Part shown: positions 9,113 through 17,412 of the stretch, one piece after another | How positions within the stretch are numbered: the first letter of the stretch is position 1 | How the letters are laid out: the number at the start of each line of letters is the position of its first letter | Origin: CAIMWS01 sp964409245 | GTDB taxonomy: Bacteria; Verrucomicrobiota; Verrucomicrobiia; Limisphaerales; UBA1319 | DNA length: 64,000 bases | NCBI GenBank assembly: GCA_964409245.1 | Contig: CAYPCQ010000016.1 | Location: 1-64,000 of the forward strand | Direction of reading: 5' to 3' | The notes under the pieces: generated by a model | What the model saw: only the letters and a program-made list of their open reading frames with translations | Database searches by the model: none | Told to the model about the DNA's origin: nothing | Made by a program: the position numbers and the translations under genes

Positions 9113-9637
9113 ATGTCGAAAGTTGCCGAAAAGCTTCGCCAGTCGCGTGAAAGCCAGAATCTGACCGTTTACGCGGTGGCGGAAACAACCAAAATAAAGA
9201 CGGATCACATCCGGGCTTTGGAGGAGGGCCGCTACCGGACATTTTCCGCGCCGGTTTACATCCGCGGCTTTGTGAAAGCTTACGCCACTTTCCTCAAAAT
9301 CGACCCGGCGGCCCTCCTGCAGGATCTGGAGGCCGAACTGGCTGAAATCGAGCAATTCAAGGAACCGCCCAGCCTGGCGGCCGATTCCCACAACTGGGTC
9401 GATGCGCTGTTGCTGCAGGTGTCCAAGATCAACTGGCGGTTCGTGCTGCCCATTTTCATCCTGCTGCTGCTGGTCGGCCTCGGCATCTGGGGCCTGCGCT
9501 CCTGGCAAAAACGCCCCACCAAGGATCCGCTCGCAGGCTTGGGATCCGGGCTTTACCAACCACCGGCCAATCCCTCGTCCGGATCCATTTTGCCGCTTCC
9601 CGCACCCGCCACCAACGCCCCCCGGTCCAATCGATAG
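9113..9637 (+). CDS. RodZ-like helix-turn-helix membrane protein
   Basis: A 174-residue protein with an N-terminal cytoplasmic HTH_25 domain (residues 4-75; 'GEKLRQSRE'-type start, here 'AEKLRQSRESQNLTVYAVAE', then 'ALEEGRYRTFSAPVYIRGFV'). One membrane helix 'VLPIFILLLLVGLGIWGLRSW' follows at about 105-125, then a short Pro/Ser-rich tail. This matches RodZ, which links the MreB cytoskeleton to the elongation machinery, but the large periplasmic beta-domain of E. coli RodZ is missing. Shortened forms are frequent outside the gammaproteobacteria. It may share a transcript with the preceding URO-D-type gene. Confidence 0.8.
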   Translation: MSKVAEKLRQSRESQNLTVYAVAETTKIKTDHIRALEEGRYRTFSAPVYIRGFVKAYATFLKIDPAALLQDLEAELAEIEQFKEPPSLAADSHNWVDALLLQVSKINWRFVLPIFILLLLVGLGIWGLRSWQKRPTKDPLAGLGSGLYQPPANPSSGSILPLPAPATNAPRSNR

Positions 9638-9790
9638 GGGGATGAATCGGCCGCCATCTGGCGGCTGGTGGCAAGGGTCAGCTCAGCCACCGGCTATGGC
9701 CCGGTCTCATCCTGGCTGAAGGCTGGCGGCCGAAAATCCACAAAAAGGCCCGTAATCAGCCCCCAGCCATGTCCAGGCCATGGGACCGGT

Positions 9791-9821
9791 GGTTTTTGCG
9801 GGATCGATTGGCGCAAAAACC
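9791..9821. terminator. Hairpin between convergent genes
   Basis: GGTTTTTGCG at 9791-9800 pairs perfectly with CGCAAAAACC at 9812-9821 around an 11-base loop. It lies between the + strand RodZ-like gene and the - strand panE gene. There is no run of T after the stem, so a two-way terminator role is only a suggestion. Confidence 0.35.
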
Positions 9822-9861
9822 GGCGGCGCCATCACTTTCCAAAGGGAGGGGCACCCACGGG

Positions 9862-10845
9862 CTAGGGCGGTATCATTCCGGGCCGCCGCCCATCCAAATG
9901 CTCCAGCACGCCACACAAAGCAGCCAGGCGCGGCGCCTCCACCCCGGCTTTTCGGGCCCGGCGCAAAGGTTCCAGGAACAGGCTTTCCAGCTCCAGCGGC
10001 AAGCCTTTTTCAAAGTCCAGCAGCGTGGAGGCTTTATAGCCGCCCATGATCCGGGTGCGATGGAGGTTTTCCTCCGCCAGGCTGGCGTCCAAGCCAAAGC
10101 CCAGGGCGCGGGCGATGGCAATCACCTCCAGCATCAGTTCCCGGGCCAGATCGGTCCAACGGGAATCCCCCAAAAGGAGGTCGGTGGGCAGGCAAGGCCC
10201 CAACGCCTGGCCGGCGGATACCCCGCCTTGGACCACCGAATCATAACCCGCGGTGGCGGCCACGCCCAAGCCATTGAAGGGCACATTCCAAACCAGCTTT
10301 TCCCAGTGGGCGGCCTCCAGGTTGCCAGCCAGGTCGCACCGGATACCCGACTGGCGGAACAAATCGGCGATGGCTTCCGTCCTTGGCGAAGGAGGCCGCA
10401 AATATTCCCCCAGCACAATTCTCCCATGCGCCAGGTGGCGGATCACTCCCGGGTTGATCCGGTTCAGGCATACGAAACACATTCCACCGAGGATTTGGCG
10501 GAAGTCGAAAAGGCGGGCCAGGCTCTCCTCGTTGCCCAATCCATTCTGCAAGGTAAGCAGGGCGGTGTGCTCCCCCACCAGAGGGGGCAGCAGGCTCGGG
10601 AAGGCGGGGTTGGCGGTGGTTTTCAGCGCGATCACCACCAGGTCGCAGACGCCGATTTCCGAAGGGTATCGGGCGGGACGCGGCCAGGCATGGAAGCCGC
10701 CATCAACACTCTCCACGTGAACGCCATTTTGGCGGACCGCCTCAAAATCCGAGCGCAGCAGAAAGCGCACCTCATGCTCCAGACGGCATAAACGCGCACC
10801 ATAAAAACCGCCCACCGCCCCGCATCCAACCACTGCAATCTTCAT
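9862..10845 (-). CDS. panE: 2-dehydropantoate 2-reductase
   Basis: A 327-residue ketopantoate reductase, the NADPH-dependent step that makes pantoate for coenzyme A. The Rossmann nucleotide site 'VVGCGAVGGFYGARL' starts at residue 4. 'LQNGLGNEE' follows, then 'AAHWEKLVWNVPFN', which contains the catalytic Lys, and finally 'MGGYKASTLLDFEKGLPLE' of the C-terminal helical domain, whose KxS-type motif is typical. The start at 10845 places the GxGxxG motif at the correct distance; the frame is open 21 codons further upstream, but those codons overlap the HU terminator. The gene lies behind HU on the same strand, separated by that terminator. Confidence 0.88.
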   Translation of the reverse strand: MKIAVVGCGAVGGFYGARLCRLEHEVRFLLRSDFEAVRQNGVHVESVDGGFHAWPRPARYPSEIGVCDLVVIALKTTANPAFPSLLPPLVGEHTALLTLQNGLGNEESLARLFDFRQILGGMCFVCLNRINPGVIRHLAHGRIVLGEYLRPPSPRTEAIADLFRQSGIRCDLAGNLEAAHWEKLVWNVPFNGLGVAATAGYDSVVQGGVSAGQALGPCLPTDLLLGDSRWTDLARELMLEVIAIARALGFGLDASLAEENLHRTRIMGGYKASTLLDFEKGLPLELESLFLEPLRRARKAGVEAPRLAALCGVLEHLDGRRPGMIPP

Positions 10846-10855
10846 AGGAGCCAAT

Positions 10856-10897
10856 AAAAAAGGAGCCTGCCGGACCACCATGCCCGGCAAACTCCTT
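10856..10897 (-). terminator. Rho-independent terminator of the HU gene
   Basis: Read on the - strand, AAGGAG and TTTGCCGG pair with CCGGCAGG and CTCCTT (10884-10897 with 10860-10873, one weak position), followed at once by a run of T. It sits 21 bases after the HU stop codon and just before panE. Confidence 0.8.
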
Positions 10898-10917
10898 GGG
10901 AAAGACAATGAAGCGGA

Positions 10918-11265
10918 TTACTTCTTGACGCCCAGAATGGCATCCTTGGCCGCCTTGGCGACGCGGAATTTGACCACCTGCTTGGCGGGGATCTTGATGG
11001 TTTCGCCAGTGGACGGGTTGCGGCCCATGCGCGCATTGCGCTTCACCAAGACCAGTTTGCCCAAGCCCGGCAGGGTGAAAGAGTTCTTGGCATTCTTATA
11101 AGCCAATTCGCAAATGAGATCCAGGATGTCAGCGGCGGTCTTTTTGGTGACGGCCGTTTTTTCGGAGATGGTGGCTGCGATCTGCGATTTGGTCAAAGGT
11201 TTGGCCGCCTTTGGCGCCTTCGCGGGTGCCTTCGCTGGCTTCGCTGGTTTCGATGGTTTTGCCAT
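10918..11265 (-). CDS. HU-family DNA-binding protein with basic Ala/Lys/Pro extension
   Basis: A 115-residue nucleoid protein. Residues 1-23 are a Lys/Ala/Pro repeat ('KPAKAPAKAPKAAKP'), and the HU fold follows from 'LTKSQIAATISEKT'. The DNA-contacting arm is visible as 'VLVKRNARMGRNPSTGETIK' and the fold closes with 'VVKFRVAKAAKDAI'. The repeat-rich N-terminal extension resembles the histone-H1-like tails found on HU variants in several phyla. The gene is divergent from a Ser/Thr kinase, and the shared spacer has two identical palindromes (listed separately). A strong terminator follows it. Confidence 0.92.
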   Translation of the reverse strand: MAKPSKPAKPAKAPAKAPKAAKPLTKSQIAATISEKTAVTKKTAADILDLICELAYKNAKNSFTLPGLGKLVLVKRNARMGRNPSTGETIKIPAKQVVKFRVAKAAKDAILGVKK

Positions 11266-11354
11266 ATTTTTTGCTTGTTAGGTTTGGTATAGTGTCACTG
11301 ACTGTGATGAGTTTTAAGTCGTAACAAGACCAACAGCAAGTAAAAAATCGCGGT

Positions 11355-11387
11355 TTTTCGCGAAAATCGCCGTTTTTTTCGCGAAAA
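11355..11387. promoter_or_regulatory. Two identical 12-bp palindromes, candidate operator
   Basis: TTTTCGCGAAAA occurs at 11355-11366 and again at 11376-11387. The centres are exactly 21 bp apart, about two turns of the helix. They lie in the divergent spacer between HU (-) and the Ser/Thr kinase (+). The spacing suggests cooperative binding of a dimeric repressor or activator on one face of the DNA. Confidence 0.55.
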
Positions 11388-11457
11388 TGCCCAAAAAAGG
11401 CCATTTGGAGGGCTCAATCCTCACACCGAGCTTGACTCGGATAGGCCAGCGCACAAC

Positions 11458-12495
11458 ATGGCGCCCGTGGGTAGTTTGTTTACCATACATAGTGATTTCC
11501 AGTACGAAATCATCCGCAAACTGGCTGAAGGCGGCATGGGGGTTGTCTATGAAGCAGAGCAGCGCGGGGCGCGGGATTTCGTGAAGCGCATCGCGATCAA
11601 GGTCGTGCGCCAATCCCTGGCCAGCGAGTCGCGCTTCGTCGATAATTTCATCGGCGAAGCCAAATTGGTGGCGGACTTGATCCATACGAACATTGTCCAA
11701 ACCTACCACCTCGGGGAAGCGCGTGGGATTGTCTTCATCACCATGGAGTTGATCCGCGGGATCAATCTCGACCAGTTCCTCCGCCAGCTGGCCCTCACGC
11801 ACTGTCAGCTCCCGGTCGAAATGGCGGTGTTCATTGCCAGCCGGGTCACCCGCGGCCTGGCCTATGCCCACGCCAAAACCGACCGCCAGGGGCAGCCTTT
11901 GGGAATTGTCCACCGGGACATCAACCCCAAGAATATTCTCATGGCTTTTGAGGGGGACGTAAAAGTGAGCGATTTCGGAGTGGCCAAGGCCCGGGGTTTC
12001 ATGCCGATCAACGAAGGCGAATCGGTGGCCGGCAAAGCGGATTACATGAGCCCGGAGCAGGCGGATTTCAAAGTCACCGACCGGCGGTCGGACCTCTTTT
12101 CCACCGGGATTGTGCTCGCGCGTTTGTTATTGGGGCACAACATCTTCTGCGGGAAAACGCATGCGGATTCCATGCACAATATACTGAATCTGCCCATCCC
12201 GGATTTCACGCTGCTGAACCACCGGATCGACTACCGGTTGAATGAGATCCTCCACCGCGTGCTGGCCCGGGAAATTGACCTGCGGTATCAAACCGCTGAG
12301 GAACTGCTTTACGACTTGGAGTATTATATCTATCACCAGGGCTACGGCCCCACCAACGAGACCTTGGGCAAGTTTGTCCGGGATCTTTTCAAAGACTCCA
12401 CCGAACCGCTATCCGCGGACGACCACGGCGGCACCCAGACCCTGGAACGATCCGCCCGGCTTTTCCGCACCCATACCAAGACCAAAGGCAGATAA
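11458..12495 (+). CDS. Ser/Thr protein kinase (Hanks type)
   Basis: A 345-residue soluble kinase without a membrane helix. The Gly loop 'LAEGGMGVVYEAE' is at about residues 22-34, the ATP-binding Lys48 lies in 'RIAIKVV', the catalytic loop is 'HRDINPKNIL' (His152, Asp154), and the magnesium loop 'SDFGVAKA' contains Asp172. A 'KADYMSPEQ' activation segment follows. The catalytic loop has Asn where many kinases have Lys after HRDx, as in other bacterial kinases. The C-terminal 60 residues after the kinase fold are short and basic. The start at 11458 has no clear ribosome binding site. The gene overlaps the next one by one base (TAATG), so the two are probably translated together. Confidence 0.9.
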   Translation: MAPVGSLFTIHSDFQYEIIRKLAEGGMGVVYEAEQRGARDFVKRIAIKVVRQSLASESRFVDNFIGEAKLVADLIHTNIVQTYHLGEARGIVFITMELIRGINLDQFLRQLALTHCQLPVEMAVFIASRVTRGLAYAHAKTDRQGQPLGIVHRDINPKNILMAFEGDVKVSDFGVAKARGFMPINEGESVAGKADYMSPEQADFKVTDRRSDLFSTGIVLARLLLGHNIFCGKTHADSMHNILNLPIPDFTLLNHRIDYRLNEILHRVLAREIDLRYQTAEELLYDLEYYIYHQGYGPTNETLGKFVRDLFKDSTEPLSADDHGGTQTLERSARLFRTHTKTKGR

Positions 12496-13391
12496 TGGCG
12501 CTCCCCATTCCCCGCACCCAAGTAAAGCTCGGCCTGCTGCAAAACCGTTGCGCCGCCGATCCCGAAGCCAACCTGGCCCAAACCCTGGCCACGGCCGGGC
12601 GCGCCGCCGAGGCCGGAGCTCAAATCATCTGCACCCAGGAGTTGTTCCGGTCCCAATACTTTTGCCAGTCGGAGAATCCGGCCTATTTCGACCTGGCCGA
12701 GCCGATTCCCGGCCCGAGCACGCTGGCCTTCCAGGAGTTCGCCCGCCGCCATGGAGTGGTGGTGATCGCCTCCCTTTTCGAGCGCCGGGCGCCCGGGCTT
12801 TACCATAATTCAGCGGCCATCATTGACGCGGATGGCGCCTTGCTCGGGATCTACCGCAAAATGCATATACCCGACGATCCCCTGTTTTATGAAAAATATT
12901 ATTTCACCCCGGGGGATCTGGGATTCCGGGCCTGGAACACCCGTTTTGGCCGCCTGGGCGTGCTGATCTGCTGGGACCAATGGTACCCGGAGGCGGCCCG
13001 TCTGACGGCGATGCAGGGGGCGGAAATCCTTTTTTATCCCACCGCCATCGGCTGGCACCCCTCGGAAAAAGCCGTTTATGGCGCCCAGCAGCACGCCGCC
13101 TGGGAAACCATCCAGCGTTCGCACGCGGTGGCCAACGGCTGTTTTGTGGCGGCCATCAACCGGGTGGGCCGGGAGCAGCCGGTGGCCGGTGACGGTCTGG
13201 AATTTTGGGGCCAGAGCTTCGTGGCGGGCACCTATGGCCAGATCCTGGCCAAAGCCAGCCCCGCGGAGGAAACCCAGCTGCTGGTGGAAGTGGACCTCGC
13301 GGAAATCCAGCAAACCCGTGTCCAGTGGCCGTTCTGGCGGGATCGCCGGATCGACGCTTTCCAAGGCCTGACCCAGCGCTGGCTGGATTAA
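12495..13391 (+). CDS. aguB: N-carbamoylputrescine amidase
   Basis: A 298-residue member of the nitrilase/carbon-nitrogen hydrolase family. The catalytic triad can be read as Glu49 ('CTQELF'), Lys122 ('YRKMHIPDD') and Cys159 ('LICWDQWYPE'). The WDQWYPE stretch and 'FYPTAIGWHPSE' are typical of AguB, which hydrolyses N-carbamoylputrescine to putrescine, carbon dioxide and ammonia. The usual partner agmatine deiminase (aguA) is not in the window. The start overlaps the stop of the kinase gene, an arrangement I would not predict from function; co-regulation may be incidental. Confidence 0.88.
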   Translation: MALPIPRTQVKLGLLQNRCAADPEANLAQTLATAGRAAEAGAQIICTQELFRSQYFCQSENPAYFDLAEPIPGPSTLAFQEFARRHGVVVIASLFERRAPGLYHNSAAIIDADGALLGIYRKMHIPDDPLFYEKYYFTPGDLGFRAWNTRFGRLGVLICWDQWYPEAARLTAMQGAEILFYPTAIGWHPSEKAVYGAQQHAAWETIQRSHAVANGCFVAAINRVGREQPVAGDGLEFWGQSFVAGTYGQILAKASPAEETQLLVEVDLAEIQQTRVQWPFWRDRRIDAFQGLTQRWLD

Positions 13392-13564
13392 GGAATCGGC
13401 GCCCCATAAAGGGGGTCCATTCGCACGGGAGGCTGGGCAAGGGAAGACCTGGGTGAGGCGCCGATCCGTCCCCGGCCGGCCGGGATAACGGATGCGCAAC
13501 CAAGCCTTCGCCCAAAAGAACCAGCGCGGTGGCGGCGGCTTTTTTCCCGGCCCCCAACGCCCGG

Positions 13565-16500
13565 CTATTTCTTCGCCAATTCACGCCGGCGCAGCTTGGC
13601 GCCCGCCCAGTTGGCCATGTCGTTACTGATGCCATCACCCGCATCCGTCACTTCCAATCGCAAAACCTGCCCGGTGGGGATGGGCAGATCCACGGTCCGG
13701 ACCAGCCCGTTGCCCGGCAGCAGACCGCTGTCGTAAACCAGGGTGTCGTCCAGGTAAACCTGGAATACGGCGGTTCCCCCGGCCTCGGCCACCCCGGCCT
13801 GACTCCAAAACCGGTCAAAAGCGCCATCGAGGCGAAAAACGATCCGGGATGGGGCATGGGTGCCGAGGCCCTTGGCAAAAACCTGGCCCCCCAGACGCAG
13901 CGGCATGCCCTCGATGTCCCGATCCCGGCGCGGCAGGCCGTCGCCATTGGGGCTCCATCCGGCCCGGGCGGCCTGCCAGGACAGGTCGCTCAGGTAAACC
14001 CAGTTGCCAGGCGGCGGCAGGGCAGCCGCCGCGTGGCGGGGCGCGGGAGGCTCCGGAAACACCAGGCGCTGGCCAGCCACGGAAGTTCCGCGCAGGGATA
14101 ATACATCTTCACGCGGGCGCTGCGCCAACTGATCCCCGAGCGTGCCCAAGGCCTGCAGCAGCAACTGGTAATCCGGATCATTGGTGCTGGCGAAGACCGT
14201 TTCCCCGCACCGCCCCCATCCGCCGGCCGGCCGGGCCAGGGGCGCCATCAAGGCGCGGCTGCGGGCAGGCTCCCGGTGGTTGAGGCTGAGCCACCAGGTA
14301 TTTTGGCGGCCATCGCCCGCTCCGTGGCAGGAAGCACAGCGCCGGCCGAAGACGCCTTGGGTGGCCTCGGCCACCGGCTTGGTGAAAATGCTGCGCAAAT
14401 CCCCGTAAACACTCTCATACCGGTCGTAATAGGGGGCATTGAGATCGATCCACGTGGCCAGGGCGATCCGCTCCGCCTCCGTCAAGGTGACGCCATTATG
14501 CCCCTGGGACAGCAGCTGCGCCAGCAAGGAGGCCTTGGAACCGTAGGTATAGGGGGGGCGGGCATAAACATCATCGGGATGATCCCAGCGCATGGAATTA
14601 GCCAGTTTCAAATACGGCAAAAGTTCCTCGTAGGCCACGGTGAACCGGTCGGTGAGGTCGCCCGTCAGGATCACCCGGTTGCGCTGGCGGTCGAAGGTAT
14701 GGCAGCCGGCGCAGCGGGCGTTGAGGATGGGCTGGAGATCCCGCAAGAAGCTGAAAGCCGCCCGGCCCCAGGCGGGCGGGACGGGTTGGGCGGGCGCTTT
14801 CCGGCAGGCGCTGAAGGCGCGGTTGGGTGGCGCCATGGTGGCGTGTTCATGACAGCCCACACAGGTGCGGTTTTCACCGGGTTTAAGGCAGACGACACTC
14901 CGCATCCGCTGGATTTCCAGTTGATTGGCATCGAGCACCTCGAAGTAGAGGTTCCGGTTCGCGGGCACCTTGAAAAAGGCCGAGCCGTCCGGCTCGATGG
15001 GCACCGTGCCGATCACCCGTTTGACGGTGTAAATCTGGCTGCCCGAGGTGATGACCACCCCCCCCTCGTGCACCCCTTTGCGGGGAATATCCTCAATGAT
15101 CCGCAGATACCGGGGCACTTCGCGCGGGATATCCGCCAGGCCTTTCTGGATGTCCGCCACGATGAGCGTGGCCTCGCTCTCGGAGGCATCTCCGCCTTCC
15201 GCATTGCGGGCCAATCCGGCGGGCGCCGGGCGCGGGACCAGGGGAACCGGCTCGGCGCAGGAAATGCCGGGATCCCGGTAAACGAGCGCCAGGTTTCCGT
15301 GGCGGTCCCCCAGGTAAATTGCCCAGCTCCGCGCCAGCCAGGGGACGACCGTGGGCGTGAAGGAACATAAATAGGTGTCCTCAGCCAGCGGCCAGGGATC
15401 GCTGAACCAGCCATGCTGGCTGTCCTCCGCCTTCTCACCCACTACTGGAATATCCGGCGTAAGCAATTGGATCGGTTTGGGGCCATCCACCCCCAGGTTG
15501 CGGTCGATCAGCCCGATCGGCCCGTGGGTCTGGCCATGGTGCCCGGTGAACAAGGCCATGACTTTGGTGCTTTCCGGCACCGGCCGGGAGAACATGACCA
15601 CGTTGGGCCGGATGGTGGCATTGCCGTAATAAGGGGCCATCATGGTCCCATCCGGATGCACCGTGAACGGGTGGTGGAGGGAGGTGACCGACCGTTCATT
15701 GTATTCCCAGCGGCTGTATATGATGCGGCCATCGGGCAGCACGGAGGGATTGAAATCGTTGAAAGTATTGAAGCTCAGCTGCCGGATGGACGATCCATCC
15801 CGCTCCATCACATGGAGGTTCGCCACGTGGCGCGCCGCGCCGCACATCACAAAATGCTCCGACCGGTCGGAAGTGAAGCCAAGCTGGCCGTTCGGCAGGT
15901 AAAAAGGCTCGCAATCGTTCTTGGGGCCGAACGTGAGCTGCCGCGGGGCGCCGCCAGCGAGGTCCGCCTCATATAAATGATAACTTTGGGAGCCATCCCA
16001 CAAGTCGGAACCATTGCCGAAAGAAAAGAGGATTTTCCGCCCCTCCCAGTGCAGGCACAAATCGCGGTAAACGCCCTCCCCCAGGGAATCCACCACGGGG
16101 GTCACCTGGCCATCCGGCCGGACGGGTGAAAGCCGGCAAAGGCTGCCTCCGGGCGGATTGCGCAAATGGTGGGCATCCATATAAGGCTGTTCCGAATCAA
16201 ACGGTTTCCGCTTCAGGAACAGCAGGCTGCCAAACTGGATCCGCCGCAATAGAAGGCTGTCGCGCAGCTCGCTGGCGGCCTCAAACCATCCGCGCCAGCC
16301 AGGGCTGTTGGAATCCACCGTGGAGCCAGGCCATTTCCCGGCCTGGGCCTGGATGCGGGCCAGCGTGGCGGCGGCAGCCGGGTCCGGGGTGTCCTGCAGC
16401 ACCTGGCCAATGCTGGCCAATACCCGGCTCGTGTTTTCCACATGGGCCAGCAAAGGAATCCGGCAGGTCACCCCCCCCGCCTTTACGGTAAATACCAGGA

Positions 16501-17203
16501 AGCTTCCCTCCTCGGACTGCAGTTCCACCGGCAGATGGACGCTTTGGGTGGCGTTCCCTGGCAAGGAGACGTCCTGCTCCCGAACCACCGGCCCGCCTTG
16601 TTTCCGGAAATGGGTCCAGCGCAAGGCCATAGGCAAAGGTTCGGCCGTGACGTTCCGCAAGGTGGCGGCCACGGAATTGGAACCACGCCGCAAATCCAGG
16701 GGCGCCTGGATCTCCAGAGCGAAAGGCGACGCCTTGGGGTAAAAGCGGCCCAGGGCATCAAACCGGCGGTGGTAAGCATGATACCAACGGTCCTTGGCGC
16801 CCCCGCCGGGATGCCAATACCCGGTCACCAGCTGGCCCGCAGCCACTTGGGCGGTGGCCGGAAGCCCGGGCTGGTTCGTGCGGGTGATTTCAAACCGTTC
16901 CCCCGCCCGGCGCACGGCCACGCTGCCCAGGGCGTCGCCACCGGGCAAGAGCAGGAGCGGGATGGGATTGGGCCAGGCCACCGGCGCGCCGTCTTGCGGC
17001 ACCGGAAAAACAAAGGCCTGCTCCGCCTCCGGAGTGGTTTTGCTCCATTGCGCCAGGATGGCCTCCCAATCCCGGATGGCCACCAGCGATTCGCGGAAAT
17101 ACCAATCGGCGCGGACAATTTCCGCCGCTGCCCCCACCCGGATTGCCCCCCCGGCGGCCAGCCAGGCCAGCCCCGCTGCCAAAATGTATCGGTGCGTTTT
17201 CAT
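13565..17203 (-). CDS. Large secreted protein with hydrazine-synthase-alpha-like region, three haem motifs and NPCBM domain
   Basis: A 1212-residue exported protein (signal peptide ending near 'AIRVGAAA'). The first 350 residues have no recognised family. The middle carries beta-propeller-like repeats ('ILFSFGNGSDLWDG', 'LGFTSDRSEHFVMCG', 'DGRIIYSRWEYNERS') of the type found in the alpha subunit of hydrazine synthase and in many related proteins of Planctomycetota and Verrucomicrobiota. Haem motifs follow as CVGCH, CAGCH and CASCH. The last 140 residues look like an NPCBM carbohydrate-binding domain ('SWQAARAGWSPNGDGLPRRD' and 'FAKGLGTHAPSRIVF'). Hydrazine synthesis is not implied: the beta/gamma subunit is absent. 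A periplasmic or surface redox protein with glycan binding fits better (inference). It is transcribed away from the divergent cytochrome cluster. Confidence 0.75.
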   Translation of the reverse strand: MKTHRYILAAGLAWLAAGGAIRVGAAAEIVRADWYFRESLVAIRDWEAILAQWSKTTPEAEQAFVFPVPQDGAPVAWPNPIPLLLLPGGDALGSVAVRRAGERFEITRTNQPGLPATAQVAAGQLVTGYWHPGGGAKDRWYHAYHRRFDALGRFYPKASPFALEIQAPLDLRRGSNSVAATLRNVTAEPLPMALRWTHFRKQGGPVVREQDVSLPGNATQSVHLPVELQSEEGSFLVFTVKAGGVTCRIPLLAHVENTSRVLASIGQVLQDTPDPAAAATLARIQAQAGKWPGSTVDSNSPGWRGWFEAASELRDSLLLRRIQFGSLLFLKRKPFDSEQPYMDAHHLRNPPGGSLCRLSPVRPDGQVTPVVDSLGEGVYRDLCLHWEGRKILFSFGNGSDLWDGSQSYHLYEADLAGGAPRQLTFGPKNDCEPFYLPNGQLGFTSDRSEHFVMCGAARHVANLHVMERDGSSIRQLSFNTFNDFNPSVLPDGRIIYSRWEYNERSVTSLHHPFTVHPDGTMMAPYYGNATIRPNVVMFSRPVPESTKVMALFTGHHGQTHGPIGLIDRNLGVDGPKPIQLLTPDIPVVGEKAEDSQHGWFSDPWPLAEDTYLCSFTPTVVPWLARSWAIYLGDRHGNLALVYRDPGISCAEPVPLVPRPAPAGLARNAEGGDASESEATLIVADIQKGLADIPREVPRYLRIIEDIPRKGVHEGGVVITSGSQIYTVKRVIGTVPIEPDGSAFFKVPANRNLYFEVLDANQLEIQRMRSVVCLKPGENRTCVGCHEHATMAPPNRAFSACRKAPAQPVPPAWGRAAFSFLRDLQPILNARCAGCHTFDRQRNRVILTGDLTDRFTVAYEELLPYLKLANSMRWDHPDDVYARPPYTYGSKASLLAQLLSQGHNGVTLTEAERIALATWIDLNAPYYDRYESVYGDLRSIFTKPVAEATQGVFGRRCASCHGAGDGRQNTWWLSLNHREPARSRALMAPLARPAGGWGRCGETVFASTNDPDYQLLLQALGTLGDQLAQRPREDVLSLRGTSVAGQRLVFPEPPAPRHAAAALPPPGNWVYLSDLSWQAARAGWSPNGDGLPRRDRDIEGMPLRLGGQVFAKGLGTHAPSRIVFRLDGAFDRFWSQAGVAEAGGTAVFQVYLDDTLVYDSGLLPGNGLVRTVDLPIPTGQVLRLEVTDAGDGISNDMANWAGAKLRRRELAKK

Positions 17204-17342
17204 GCGTTATTCCATTTTCCCCATTCTGGAACCATGACGGCTTTGTATGCAGCATAAAATTTGAGCGGTCAGGCGATCCTGATTCCCTGGCTGGGCCGGG
17301 GTCCACGGGTGGTGGCGCCCCATAAAACCGGGGGTGGAAATG

Positions 17343-17374
17343 AAAAATTCCGCGAGGCCTGCGCCCCGCGGAAT
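17343..17374 (-). terminator. Rho-independent terminator of the nonahaem cytochrome gene
   Basis: On the - strand, ATTCCGCG (17374-17367) pairs with CGCGGAAT (17354-17347) around a 12-base loop, followed by T at 17347-17343. It lies about 40 bases after the stop codon at 17413. Confidence 0.8.
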
Positions 17375-17412
17375 CTTAACGTGCACCAGTTAAATCAGCT
17401 TCGCTTCCCCGA

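Noticed and set aside
13565..17203. Anammox-type hydrazine synthase
   Set aside because: Only an alpha-like region is present; the beta/gamma subunit, hydrazine dehydrogenase and other anammox genes are absent, and the NPCBM domain points elsewhere.
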